This document shows positions 1 to 6,007 of a DNA stretch of 6,007 nt, piece by piece (the stretch's first letter is position 1; each line of letters starts with the position of its first letter). Source of the stretch: Gammaproteobacteria bacterium (GTDB lineage: Bacteria; Pseudomonadota; Gammaproteobacteria; Pseudomonadales; Azotimanducaceae); the NCBI GenBank assembly GCA_009840715.1, contig VXNE01000425.1, positions 1-6,007 on the forward strand. Reading direction: 5' to 3'. The translations under genes and the position numbers were made by a program. Below the pieces are notes generated by a model. The model did not search any database. It saw only the letters and a list, made by a program, of their open reading frames with translations, and had not been told where the DNA came from.

Positions 1-1
1 T

Positions 2-103
2 ATTAGCGCATGGATTCCGGAAGTGATTTTGGCCGTCTGGTGGCTGATCGACGCTTTTCGCCTGGCGGGTATGGTGAACAGCACAGGTGTCTCCGACGAT
101 TGA
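2..103 (+). CDS. C-terminal end of a small membrane protein, TM2-domain-like (partial)
   Basis: This is the last 33 codons of a gene that begins before the window, ending at TGA 101-103. The visible peptide has a hydrophobic stretch with the core VILAVWWLIDAFRLAGMV and a short polar tail ending GVSDD. The WWLIDxFxxxGMV pattern is what I know from the second transmembrane helix and end of TM2-domain proteins, small two-helix membrane proteins of mostly unknown function. The hydrophobic character argues that this frame is real rather than chance. The next feature downstream is a decayed transposase, so the gene is probably the last intact unit before a decay zone. No terminator hairpin is evident after the stop. 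The family call rests on about 20 residues, and any small two-helix membrane protein could look similar. Confidence 0.55.
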   Translation: MSAWIPEVILAVWWLIDAFRLAGMVNSTGVSDD

Positions 104-204
104 GACTCGACGGCCGGAGTGGAACAAGTGGAACTAACCCGATGCAGATTGCTCCCGGTCCCGCTGCAATCCGGGCTCCGGCGGACGAGATCGGGGTTGA
201 AGCA

Positions 205-425
205 ACAGCGGTGCAGGCTGAGCGCATCGCGCCGCTGCTGCCAGAACACCGGAGAAACGTGAGCCTGTCGAACCTGCAGGGACTCAATTCGATCCTCTAC
301 GTGGCGGCGCATGGCGGCAAGTCGCGTGCCGTGGCCCGCCGGCTCGGTCCGGCAACTGACACACGATCCAAAAGCGATGGACTGCTGGTCGAACGAATGG
401 CATGCCCGATCGGGAGGACCAACCC
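205..425 (+). mobile_element. Decayed N-terminal fragment of an IS5-family transposase
   Basis: An intact first segment reads ERIAPLLPEHRRNVSLSNLQ and then LNSILYVAAHGGK (codons at 220-321). This closely matches the N-terminal helical region of IS5-family DDE transposases, which typically read ERIxPLLP...LNAILYV...GCKWRGLP. The match continues at the DNA level but shifts frame at least twice. GNWHTI is preserved as GN-stop-HTI because the Trp codon has become TGA at 357-359. The stretch corresponding to MNRWSKNG appears as MDCWSNE in a second frame (about 375-395), and GVLDR appears as GMPDR in a third frame (about 398-413). After about 425 I see no further similarity, so the DDE catalytic core is absent. 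I found no terminal inverted repeats or target duplication. It cannot encode a working transposase. The family call is from memory of the IS5 consensus and the subgroup is not resolved. Confidence 0.72.
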
Positions 426-449
426 GCGGCACCGGTCGAGGTTGGTCGG

Positions 450-1696
450 CTACGAGTTCCGCAACGGAAGCAGTCTGCGCAGGCGAGACTCCGCAACGGT
501 CGCAGGGTCGTCCGATTCCTTCCAGCAGTCTGCGATGATGCCGTCGGGGCGAACCAACGCCAGACCGGACGGATCGTAAGGCGCAGCCTCCGGTGCGGGC
601 AGTTGTTGCCAGCGAACCGGGAAGCCGGTGGCATGCACCATCCGGCGGACGGCGCGGCGCCAGCGGTCGCCCGAAACGGATGCACCGCCGACCAGCACGT
701 AATCGATGCCGAACCAGTCGAGAACGGATAGGCCCCGCTGTTCGTCCACCCACACATGGTGAGCGTCGCGCCCGTCTCGGCGGGCGGTAACGCCGTCTAG
801 GCGGCGAGTCCCAACCGCCGGCTGGGAATCGGTGTTCTCCGCGATCAACGACGACTCGAGCTCGAAGCTTGGCAGCACTCCGTCGTAGTCGGCGTACTGC
901 CGGGTCTGATGCACGGCGTCCGCCGTGTCCGCACCCGCGTAGAGGGCGAAGAAGATCTTCGCCATGGACTCCGTCGTCTTCACCCCTTCGGCCACGCGAT
1001 CCAGGGCGATCGCGCGGTGTTCGGTGTGGTAGGTGTCGAGCATCCGCAGCGGCGAGATTCCCTTCAGGACGTAGGCGATTTTCCAGGCCAGATTGAGGAT
1101 GCCGGCAAAGCCGATGTTGTTGCCCATGCCGCCCGTGGGCACGGCGACGTACACCGCGTCGCCGGCCAGAAACACCCGGCCGCGGCTCAAGGCGTCGACG
1201 CACCCCGGCGTCGGGCGCCACATGCGGTGCTGGTGATGTCGATGGGAACCTCGTCGTCGGTGCCGACGGCTTCCCGTAACCGGGCGACCACGACGGCTTC
1301 CGGCCGCAGCTCGTTGCTGGCGCGGGCCTCCGTCAACAGGACGTTCTCGGCATGGTCCTGACAGGTCATGACGGGCAGCGTGGGGCTCGTGCTCCTCGTC
1401 GCCGTGTGGAAGGTGGGGCTGGGAATGACGGCGATCTGCCGCCCGGTGAGCGCGCTGGCCCAGCGGTTGTTTTCGGTCCAGTCCGGCCCGAGCCCGGTCT
1501 CTTCGACCGCCTTTGCCACACCCAGGAACCGCATGAGTTCCATGGTGTTGGTGTCCACGAATCGGGAACGCGGATGGGTGTTGACCTCGTCGCGCCGTTC
1601 GTTCAGCAGGGAGTCGATGCCGAACTTCGCAAGCACCAATGCGCTTGCCAGCCCGATGGGTTCGCATCCGATGATGCAAACCGGTGCGTTGATCAT
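450..1696 (-). pseudogene. FAD-dependent aromatic hydroxylase (PheA/TfdB type), broken
   Basis: Intact relatives are flavoprotein monooxygenases of about 540-600 residues that hydroxylate phenols or similar aromatics using NAD(P)H and O2. The N-terminal piece (ATG 1694-1696) carries the Rossmann motif VCIIGCEPIGLASAL followed by ER at residues 33-34. The middle glycine of GxGxxG is Glu (GAA, 1661-1663), one transition from GGA. At about residue 130 (near 1310) the sequence passes directly from the HAENVLLTEARA region to LREAVG, which lie far apart in relatives. The region holding the DGxxS motif, about 130-180 residues, is therefore apparently missing. Near 1224 one base is lacking. The N-terminal frame then runs to a stop at 1187, while the C-terminal frame resumes with MWRPTP, then GRVFLAGDA (about 1181-1155), PTGGMGNN, NLAWK, and a thioredoxin-like tail with ALVRPDG, ending at TAG 450-452. 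The usual GDAAH appears as GDAVY. About 415 codons remain in total. Several independent lesions argue for true decay rather than one sequencing error. Confidence 0.88.
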
Positions 1697-1702
1697 CCTT
1701 GT

Positions 1703-1706
1703 CCTC
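1703..1706 (-). promoter_or_regulatory. Ribosome binding site of the broken hydroxylase
   Basis: GAGG lies six bases before the ATG at 1694-1696 on the minus strand. The Rossmann motif starts within a few residues of this ATG, as in intact relatives, so site and motif together fix the original start. The upstream gene on the same strand ends about 150 bases away. That gap holds a short inverted repeat (GCCGA-gag-TCGGC, 1788-1800) without a T-tract, too weak to call a terminator. Confidence 0.55.
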
Positions 1707-1845
1707 GCTGCGACTCCCGCTGGCCTGCCTCTGCATCGGCACGGAGCCGGTGGCAGGGCCGATCGTCAGGCAACAACGGCGAGCTTAGCCGAGAGTCGGC
1801 CTCCGGCGCACTGCGGCGGCCGGTTCCCCAAGCGAAGCTAGCGGT

Positions 1846-2532
1846 TCAGGTCCTTTCCAAATCGGCGAGATAACGCTGGATCTTGGCGAGGTAGCGGTCG
1901 GCGGCCGCGTCGAAGTGGGAGTTGTCGCGGTTGCGGTACCCGACGTTGTAGGACCGCAGCGCACACGCCTCGGCGTCGGCCGAACTCTGCGCGCAGACTT
2001 CGACGTAGTGCGCGAGGATGCCGGCGGCGCAGTTGACGTTCTCCTCGGGATAGGTGACATCCACACGGCACCAGGCGGCCCACAGGTCGGGGTGGACCTG
2101 GCCCGGACCCACCGCGCCCGTCGACGAACGGACGTTCTTGCGGAAAGAGCTCTCGGTCATGACCAGGCTGGCGAGGAGTTCCGGCGGCAGCGCCTGGCGC
2201 GTCGCCGCTTCGAGGATCCATCCGGCGAAGTCGGCCGCGACCCGAGGCTCGATGTCGAACGCATGCGCGAGGCGCGTCGCGAAGGCGTCGCGCTCATCCG
2301 CCCAGGTCGGGCGACTGGCCACTTCGGGGAGCGTCAGGGCGACGGCGACGCGGCGGTCGTGGTCCAACCGGGTCAAGATGCCAGCAGCGGCGAACGCGCA
2401 GGCGGCCGTCAGGACCAGCGCCGCACGGCGCACTCCGCGGTGCTTGGGTCGCCTCCCGGGCCTCTTGGGTCTTGTTCTCCGCACTGCAATCGCTGCTCCA
2501 GCCCTGCGACACCTTTCGCGCTGCAGATCCAT
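1846..2532 (-). CDS. Membrane-anchored lytic transglycosylase, SLT domain
   Basis: The product (228 residues) is predicted to cleave the MurNAc-GlcNAc bond of peptidoglycan in the periplasm. Residues 1-36 are strongly basic (for example RRTRPKRPGRRPKHR). They are followed by one hydrophobic segment, about 36-53 (AALVLTAACAFAAAGIL), which acts as a signal anchor with the positive side inside. The SLT domain spans about 95-225. LASLVMTESSF holds the likely catalytic Glu127. STGAVGPGQVHP (137-148) replaces the common GAxGLMQVxP motif. YPEENVNCAAGI (161-172) and ALRSYNVGY (191-199) match the later family motifs. Cys155, 168, 180 and 190 lie in the exported part and could form disulfides. It is short for a lytic transglycosylase and has no LysM or other binding domain. 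I chose ATG 2530-2532. A TTG lies directly before it, no clear Shine-Dalgarno sequence is visible, and in-frame GTG codons just before the hydrophobic segment are alternatives. The gene ends at TGA 1846-1848. A conjugation-type or phage-type role is possible, but no neighbour supports one. Confidence 0.85.
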   Translation of the reverse strand: MDLQRERCRRAGAAIAVRRTRPKRPGRRPKHRGVRRAALVLTAACAFAAAGILTRLDHDRRVAVALTLPEVASRPTWADERDAFATRLAHAFDIEPRVAADFAGWILEAATRQALPPELLASLVMTESSFRKNVRSSTGAVGPGQVHPDLWAAWCRVDVTYPEENVNCAAGILAHYVEVCAQSSADAEACALRSYNVGYRNRDNSHFDAAADRYLAKIQRYLADLERT

Positions 2533-2552
2533 CAAAATGCTGATTTAAAAGC

Positions 2553-2581
2553 GTTATAACGGTTTATCCACAGCTTGCCAA
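2553..2581 (-). promoter_or_regulatory. Sigma70-type promoter of the transglycosylase gene
   Basis: Read on the minus strand, TTGGCA (2576-2581) and TATAAC (2553-2558) each match the -35 and -10 consensus at five of six positions, and the spacer is exactly 17 bases. The -10 box lies inside the perfect 8-bp palindrome GTTATAAC (2553-2560). The expected start point is only about 13 bases before the ATG at 2532, so the leader would be very short. This fits the absence of a clear Shine-Dalgarno sequence. The area is notably A/T-rich against its surroundings. This is prediction from sequence only. Confidence 0.6.
2564..2572 (+). promoter_or_regulatory. Perfect DnaA-box 9-mer in the promoter spacer
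   Basis: TTATCCACA matches the bacterial DnaA-box consensus TTATNCACA at every defined position. It falls entirely within the 17-base spacer between the -35 and -10 elements of the transglycosylase promoter. Bound DnaA there would be expected to compete with RNA polymerase. Only this one box was noticed, so a replication origin is not suggested. A single 9-mer can occur by chance, though A/T-rich words are rarer in sequence of this composition. Confidence 0.45.
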
Positions 2582-3067
2582 CACGATTCTCGGGGTCTGG
2601 CGAGGGAGAGGTGGGCGCAATCGCGGCGCGTTCTGCGATTGCCGCGGCCTTTCGGGCTGGGGGCAGGACGGGCATCAAGCCGACGTGGCTGCGCGCGATC
2701 AGGCACTGAAGACCGCGCAGATCGTCCGGAACCAGATCAGGACGAACGGCAGCGGTTCGGTCGGGTGACAGCCCCACGTGCGGCCTCGGAGCTGAGGTTT
2801 GGTTGGCGTCCGACGCACAACACACGCTTTCGGACCTCGCCGCCGGGAGAGATCGCTGCTGTCACCGTCTCTCACGTGCGCATGGTGTCGAGGATCGGGC
2901 CTGCGGCCCGGGCGCGTGACACGACACCTTCGGGGTGGACGGGGTTGACCAATCCCGCAACCAGGCTTCCGGCGTCTCCGATTGGACATGTTGCAGCCCT
3001 GAGGACTGCCACGCACAGCAACGGCGTGGTGAGCGAGGCTGGTGCGGCTAGCAGCGGACGAGGCGGC
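2582..3067. other. Gene-free stretch, no supported content
   Basis: This stretch lies between the transglycosylase promoter and the 3' end of the hydrolase gene. Open frames cross it on both strands, but their translations are rich in Arg, Pro, Gly and Ala, lack any motif I recognise and have no convincing start signals. The best small candidate is a GTG-started 32-residue frame at 2611-2709 (plus), with a purine-rich stretch before it. I cannot support it as a gene. A short hairpin, CGGGCC-tgc-GGCCCG (2896-2910), has no following T-run, so it is not a clear terminator. It may be a decayed gene or plain intergenic DNA. Confidence 0.5.
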
Positions 3068-5023
3068 CTACGGGTGAAGCCGGTCGGCCAGTTCGCGCAG
3101 GGGCGCCGACTCCGCCGCGCGCAGCCGCCGGGCGTGTCTGTGCAGTTCCCACGCCGGCCGCGCGGCTCGAAAGGCGGCCAGCGCGTCCGGATCCGCTAGA
3201 GCCGCAGCGGCGCGCCGCTCCGCGAGCCCGAGCCACGCCAGCGCGGGATCGACGCGGGCCGGGCCCACGCGGTCGTACCCGGCGCGGGCGGCCTCCCCCA
3301 GGCGCAGATCCCGGAGCACCCGGTCGAACATGTCGAAGGCGCAGATCGCGTGAATCACCCCGACCGTGTCGACCAGATCGGCGAGTTCCTCGTACACGCT
3401 GGAGTCGCACACGCCGAAATGCGTCGTGAGGTCGAAGCCCGGGGAGAGCGCGGCGGCCAACTCGCGGCTGTTCTGCTGGGGCACCAGGCGGTCGAGGGGC
3501 GAGTGGTACAGGTGGATTCGGGTGTCCGCCGCCGGCATCGTGCCCGCCAGATCGACGAGGTTGGCGAACGAGTTGAGCTGCAGCATCGTCTTGAGCGCGT
3601 CGAAGCGTTCCTCGCCGTCCAGCATGCCGGTGACGAAGGCGTCGGAGAGGCGCTCGCCGTCGAGGACGTCGCCGGGGGTCAGTCCCGCCTCCGTGTACCG
3701 CAGCAGCGGGGGCAGGATGCGGAACGCATAGGGCACGTGTACGTCCACGTCGACATCCCGGCACCACGGATCGCCGGCGCAGCTTCCGTTCAATACGTGG
3801 AGGATCCCCAGAAAGGATCGCTGGAGGTCGTACGGCCCGCCTCCTGCATGGACTTCGTGGACGGCGTGTTCCCCGCCGCCGGCGGCGTTCGCCAGCCAGT
3901 GCGCCACCGTGCTGTGTCCTCCCTGCGAGTAGCCCACCAGGGCCGCGTCGACCGTCTCGGGCGCGGCGTGGAACCTCCGGTACCGGTCGTCCGCCAGCAC
4001 TTCGCGCACCATGTCGAGCGCGTTGTTCGCGGTGCGGTTCGCCATCAGGTACGTCTCCGGCTGGTCCGCACCGCTGTCCGCGCCACGCCCCCAGTTGTCC
4101 GGCGCCACGACCAGATAGCCGCGGCCGGCCAGCAGGTTGGCCAGCACGTACCATCCGTCTTCCGAACCCAGCCGGCTAGGCGTGGAGCCGGTGGCGTGGT
4201 GCAGGACGACGACGCGGCCGAGCCGCGCGAAGCCGGGGTCCTCTCCGATTTCCGGCATCGCCACCAGGCCGCTCAGCGTGGCCGCGGCGCCGGACGGGCT
4301 GCGCGAGGCATACGTCACGGCATGCGACACCACGCCGTAGGTGGCCTCGCGGGCGCCGAGTTCGGTCCAGACGCGTGCCGCGATCTCCGCGACGAGCAGG
4401 GCGGCCAGCGCGCCGACCACCGGGATGTCGATCTCGGCCAGCACCGCTTCCCGCACGTAGCGGTCGAACAGCCGGTCGACGGCGCGCCGCGACAGCGTCG
4501 TGCTGTCGAGCACGGTGACGCCGCGGGGGGACTCCACCGTGTCGGCGCGGAACTCCAGCACGGCCCGGTACCGGCTGCCGTCGCCGGCCGTGGCGTCGAC
4601 CCGCACCTCGTAGCCGGCGCCCGCCTCGAGCGGGCATGCGAGCTTGTGGTCGACGACCTCGCGGCCATCGTCCGGCCCGCCCAGATCAACGAGCGCGTGC
4701 CGGAACGCCATCCCCGTCGGGGCGCACTCGCCGTCGTATTCGAAACGCCAGTCGCCGTCCCCGACGTGGATCACGTTGAGGCCGCGCGCCGACGGGTCGA
4801 CGGCGACGCCCGGAGCGGGTATTCCGTCGGTCAGCGGGACGGGCGCGGCTGGCGGCGGCTCCGCTTCCGGAGTGTCGGAGCTGCGGGATCCGCCGCCGCC
4901 TCCCCCGCCTCCACACCCGGCCAGGAGCGCGGCCGTCAGGATGCCCGCGACGACCACCGCTGGTACGCACGGCTTCGCGGTGTGTGGTCTGCCGGACGAC
5001 AGGTCTGTCACCGGTCGCAGCAT
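3068..5023 (-). CDS. Exported lipoprotein with alpha/beta-hydrolase (lipase/esterase-like) domain
   Basis: The product has 651 residues from ATG 5021-5023. A lipoprotein signal peptide leads (hydrophobic 20-36, lipobox LLAGC with Cys37), followed by eight glycines and a Pro-rich linker (to about 62) that tether the protein to a membrane. Residues about 65-165 look like a small beta-sandwich, with Cys100 and Cys130 as a possible disulfide. The hydrolase domain spans about 225-570. LHHATGS (274-280) is the likely oxyanion region, and GYSQGG (364-369) is the nucleophile elbow with Ser366. SPLDRLVP (508-515) offers Asp511 as the acid, and VIHAI (556-560) offers His558. Cys415/421 and Cys539/561 could form further disulfides. 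An Ala/Arg-rich helical tail follows (about 570-651). The layout recalls secreted lipases and esterases, but the substrate cannot be told; a peptidase of the same fold is possible. The start is uncertain: a small hairpin (GGGC-atc-GCCC, 5031-5041) lies where a Shine-Dalgarno should be. ATG 5089 or GTG 5011 are alternatives, but 5023 gives the most normal signal peptide. Confidence 0.82.
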   Translation of the reverse strand: MLRPVTDLSSGRPHTAKPCVPAVVVAGILTAALLAGCGGGGGGGGSRSSDTPEAEPPPAAPVPLTDGIPAPGVAVDPSARGLNVIHVGDGDWRFEYDGECAPTGMAFRHALVDLGGPDDGREVVDHKLACPLEAGAGYEVRVDATAGDGSRYRAVLEFRADTVESPRGVTVLDSTTLSRRAVDRLFDRYVREAVLAEIDIPVVGALAALLVAEIAARVWTELGAREATYGVVSHAVTYASRSPSGAAATLSGLVAMPEIGEDPGFARLGRVVVLHHATGSTPSRLGSEDGWYVLANLLAGRGYLVVAPDNWGRGADSGADQPETYLMANRTANNALDMVREVLADDRYRRFHAAPETVDAALVGYSQGGHSTVAHWLANAAGGGEHAVHEVHAGGGPYDLQRSFLGILHVLNGSCAGDPWCRDVDVDVHVPYAFRILPPLLRYTEAGLTPGDVLDGERLSDAFVTGMLDGEERFDALKTMLQLNSFANLVDLAGTMPAADTRIHLYHSPLDRLVPQQNSRELAAALSPGFDLTTHFGVCDSSVYEELADLVDTVGVIHAICAFDMFDRVLRDLRLGEAARAGYDRVGPARVDPALAWLGLAERRAAAALADPDALAAFRAARPAWELHRHARRLRAAESAPLRELADRLHP

Positions 5024-5248
5024 TGGAACCGGGCGATGCCCACGCACGCCGCTCGCCTCGAAACTTCGGTTCGCATCCGCCGGGACCATACACGGTTTCG
5101 GCGCTCGCCTCATGGGGGGTGTCGTTCGGGAAGGTTGACGATTCGTCGATGCGTTTCGAGTCTGGTATGGTGAATAAGGCGAGCTTGAAATCCAGACGAA
5201 AGCGAAAACCATCATGGCGGACGATATGCCAACGGGGCGGATGGCTCC
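5024..5248. promoter_or_regulatory. Divergent intergenic region, probable shared control region
   Basis: This 225-base stretch separates the divergent hydrolase and regulator genes and must hold both promoters if the chosen starts are right. On the plus strand there is an isolated TTGACG (5135-5140) and an extended -10-like TGGTATGGT (5163-5171), but they are too far apart to pair. The best reading is an extended -10 promoter for the regulator. On the minus strand I see no convincing -35/-10 pair. A tiny plus-strand frame, ATG 5214 to TGA 5258, encodes 14 residues and overlaps the regulator's proposed GTG start. I did not find a clear operator repeat. Confidence 0.35.
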
Positions 5249-6007
5249 GTGCGACTGACACCTTTTCGTGTCTCCGAGGAGAAGACCGTCATACCGGATG
5301 CTCCCCCCGGGGCCTTGGAAAGGACGGGGCTCGCTGAGCGACTAGATCCCGCTCTTAGGCGGGTCACGGTCTTCGTCGGGCCGGGCGGATTCGGCAAGAC
5401 GACCTTGCTTGCGGACTGCTGCCGCCGAGCTGCGCTGCGTGGCGATCGGGTCATTTGGCTTTCGGTCGACGAAAACGACGATGGGGCGCGGGTTGTTGCT
5501 CACTTGGCCCACGGCGCGGACTTAGAGTGGGACGTCGGTGGCGTGGGAGCGCCGCAGGACACAGCAAGGCATCACCTAGACGGTCTGCTGAACGCGATAC
5601 GGTCCGAAGGGCAGCGCTGGGTATTGGCCTTAGACGAACTGGAGCGGATCCCTGAGAGTGGTGCACGCATCATCGACTACCTGATCTGGCGCGGTCCCGC
5701 CAATCTCCATTTGGCGTTGGCCTGTCGTCAGTTGCCCCGCACGATCGACATCGCTACGCCGGTCGCCGAGGGACGAGGTGTCGCTGTGGGACCGGACGAG
5801 CTCCGCTTCACCCTCCCGGAGTTCAGGGAGTTTTTCGACCGCGACCTGCCGCGCGAGCGACTGCAAGTACTCTGGGACGATTCGTACGGCTGGCCGATCG
5901 CCGCCTGTCTGCAAAGGAATCTGGAGAAGGTAGGCAAAGGGACGTCGACCGATCTGTCCCTGAACTGGGTGGCGGCGCGCCTCATGCGCGGGGTTTCGAA
6001 TGCGGAC
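5249..6007 (+). CDS. MalT/LuxR-type STAND ATPase transcriptional regulator (N-terminal part)
   Basis: The first 253 residues are visible and the frame stays open to the window end. The part seen is the ATPase module of large MalT-like regulators, which bind ATP, oligomerise on an inducer signal and activate genes through a C-terminal LuxR-type helix-turn-helix. ERLDPALRRVTVF (30-42) leads into Walker A GPGGFGKTT (44-52). RVIWLSVDENDD (67-78) is the usual strand after it, and WVLALDELE (124-132) is Walker B with Asp129. ANLHLALACRQLP (151-163) matches the strand ending in the sensor Arg160. ELRFTLPEFREFF (184-196) and YGWPIA (213-218) match the family's later motifs. The frame is open from 5189. 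GTG 5249 is the first usual start codon, with only a weak G-rich site before it, so the exact start is uncertain. The signal-binding repeats and DNA-binding domain lie outside the window, so the regulator class is inferred from the ATPase alone. It is divergent from the hydrolase lipoprotein gene. Confidence 0.8.
   Translation, partial: MRLTPFRVSEEKTVIPDAPPGALERTGLAERLDPALRRVTVFVGPGGFGKTTLLADCCRRAALRGDRVIWLSVDENDDGARVVAHLAHGADLEWDVGGVGAPQDTARHHLDGLLNAIRSEGQRWVLALDELERIPESGARIIDYLIWRGPANLHLALACRQLPRTIDIATPVAEGRGVAVGPDELRFTLPEFREFFDRDLPRERLQVLWDDSYGWPIAACLQRNLEKVGKGTSTDLSLNWVAARLMRGVSNAD

Noticed and set aside
10..579. A single 189-residue plus-strand gene
   Set aside because: Only codons 220-321 resemble a known protein (IS5 transposase). 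The rest has no family character, and similarity continues in other frames, so it is a chance opening across a relic.
1788..1800. Hairpin GCCGA-gag-TCGGC as a terminator after the transglycosylase gene
   Set aside because: The stem is only five pairs and no T-run follows it on the minus strand.
2564..2572. A replication origin around the DnaA box
   Set aside because: Only one box was seen, with no cluster, no long AT-rich unwinding element, and no dnaA, dnaN, rep or parAB gene nearby.
2611..2709. A 32-residue GTG-started gene with a purine-rich stretch upstream
   Set aside because: There is no recognisable motif, the length is short, and open frames of this size are common by chance at this base composition.
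4895..4925. G-rich run encoding the polyglycine linker as a regulatory quadruplex
   Set aside because: The run is explained by eight glycine codons in the lipoprotein linker, and the G-runs are mostly pairs, so no separate function is supported.
3350..5173. A 607-codon open frame on the plus strand opposite the hydrolase gene
   Set aside because: It is antisense to a gene with a signal peptide and catalytic motifs. Its translation is rich in Arg, Val, His and Gln with no recognisable motif, as expected for a mirror frame in high-GC coding DNA.

Overview
The window looks like a chromosomal stretch from a high-GC bacterium, most likely Gram-negative. The evidence is a lipobox-type lipoprotein, a membrane-anchored lytic transglycosylase, an IS5-type transposase relic and strong G/C bias at third codon positions. 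The genus cannot be told from this sequence. I found no tRNA, rRNA, CRISPR array or phage module, and no convincing new multi-gene system. The content is a few unrelated single genes plus a zone of gene decay at the left.

Left part (1-1696): the window opens in the last 33 codons of a small membrane protein that resembles the C-terminus of a TM2-domain protein. A badly decayed N-terminal fragment of an IS5-family transposase follows at about 205-425. Next, on the minus strand, is a wrecked FAD-dependent aromatic-ring hydroxylase (450-1696). It has a frameshift, an apparent internal deletion of about 130-180 codons, and damage to the dinucleotide-binding glycine motif.

Middle (1697-3067): a minus-strand gene encodes an N-terminally anchored SLT-type lytic transglycosylase (1846-2532). 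A near-consensus sigma70 promoter precedes it, and a perfect DnaA-box 9-mer lies in the promoter spacer. About 490 bases beyond this promoter hold no gene I can support.

Right part (3068-6007): a large exported lipoprotein of the alpha/beta-hydrolase fold (3068-5023, minus) is divergent from the start of a MalT/LuxR-type STAND ATPase regulator (5249 to the window edge, plus). They share about 225 bases of upstream sequence. The arrangement allows, but does not prove, that the regulator controls the hydrolase gene. The regulator is cut by the window end, so its sensor and DNA-binding domains are not visible.
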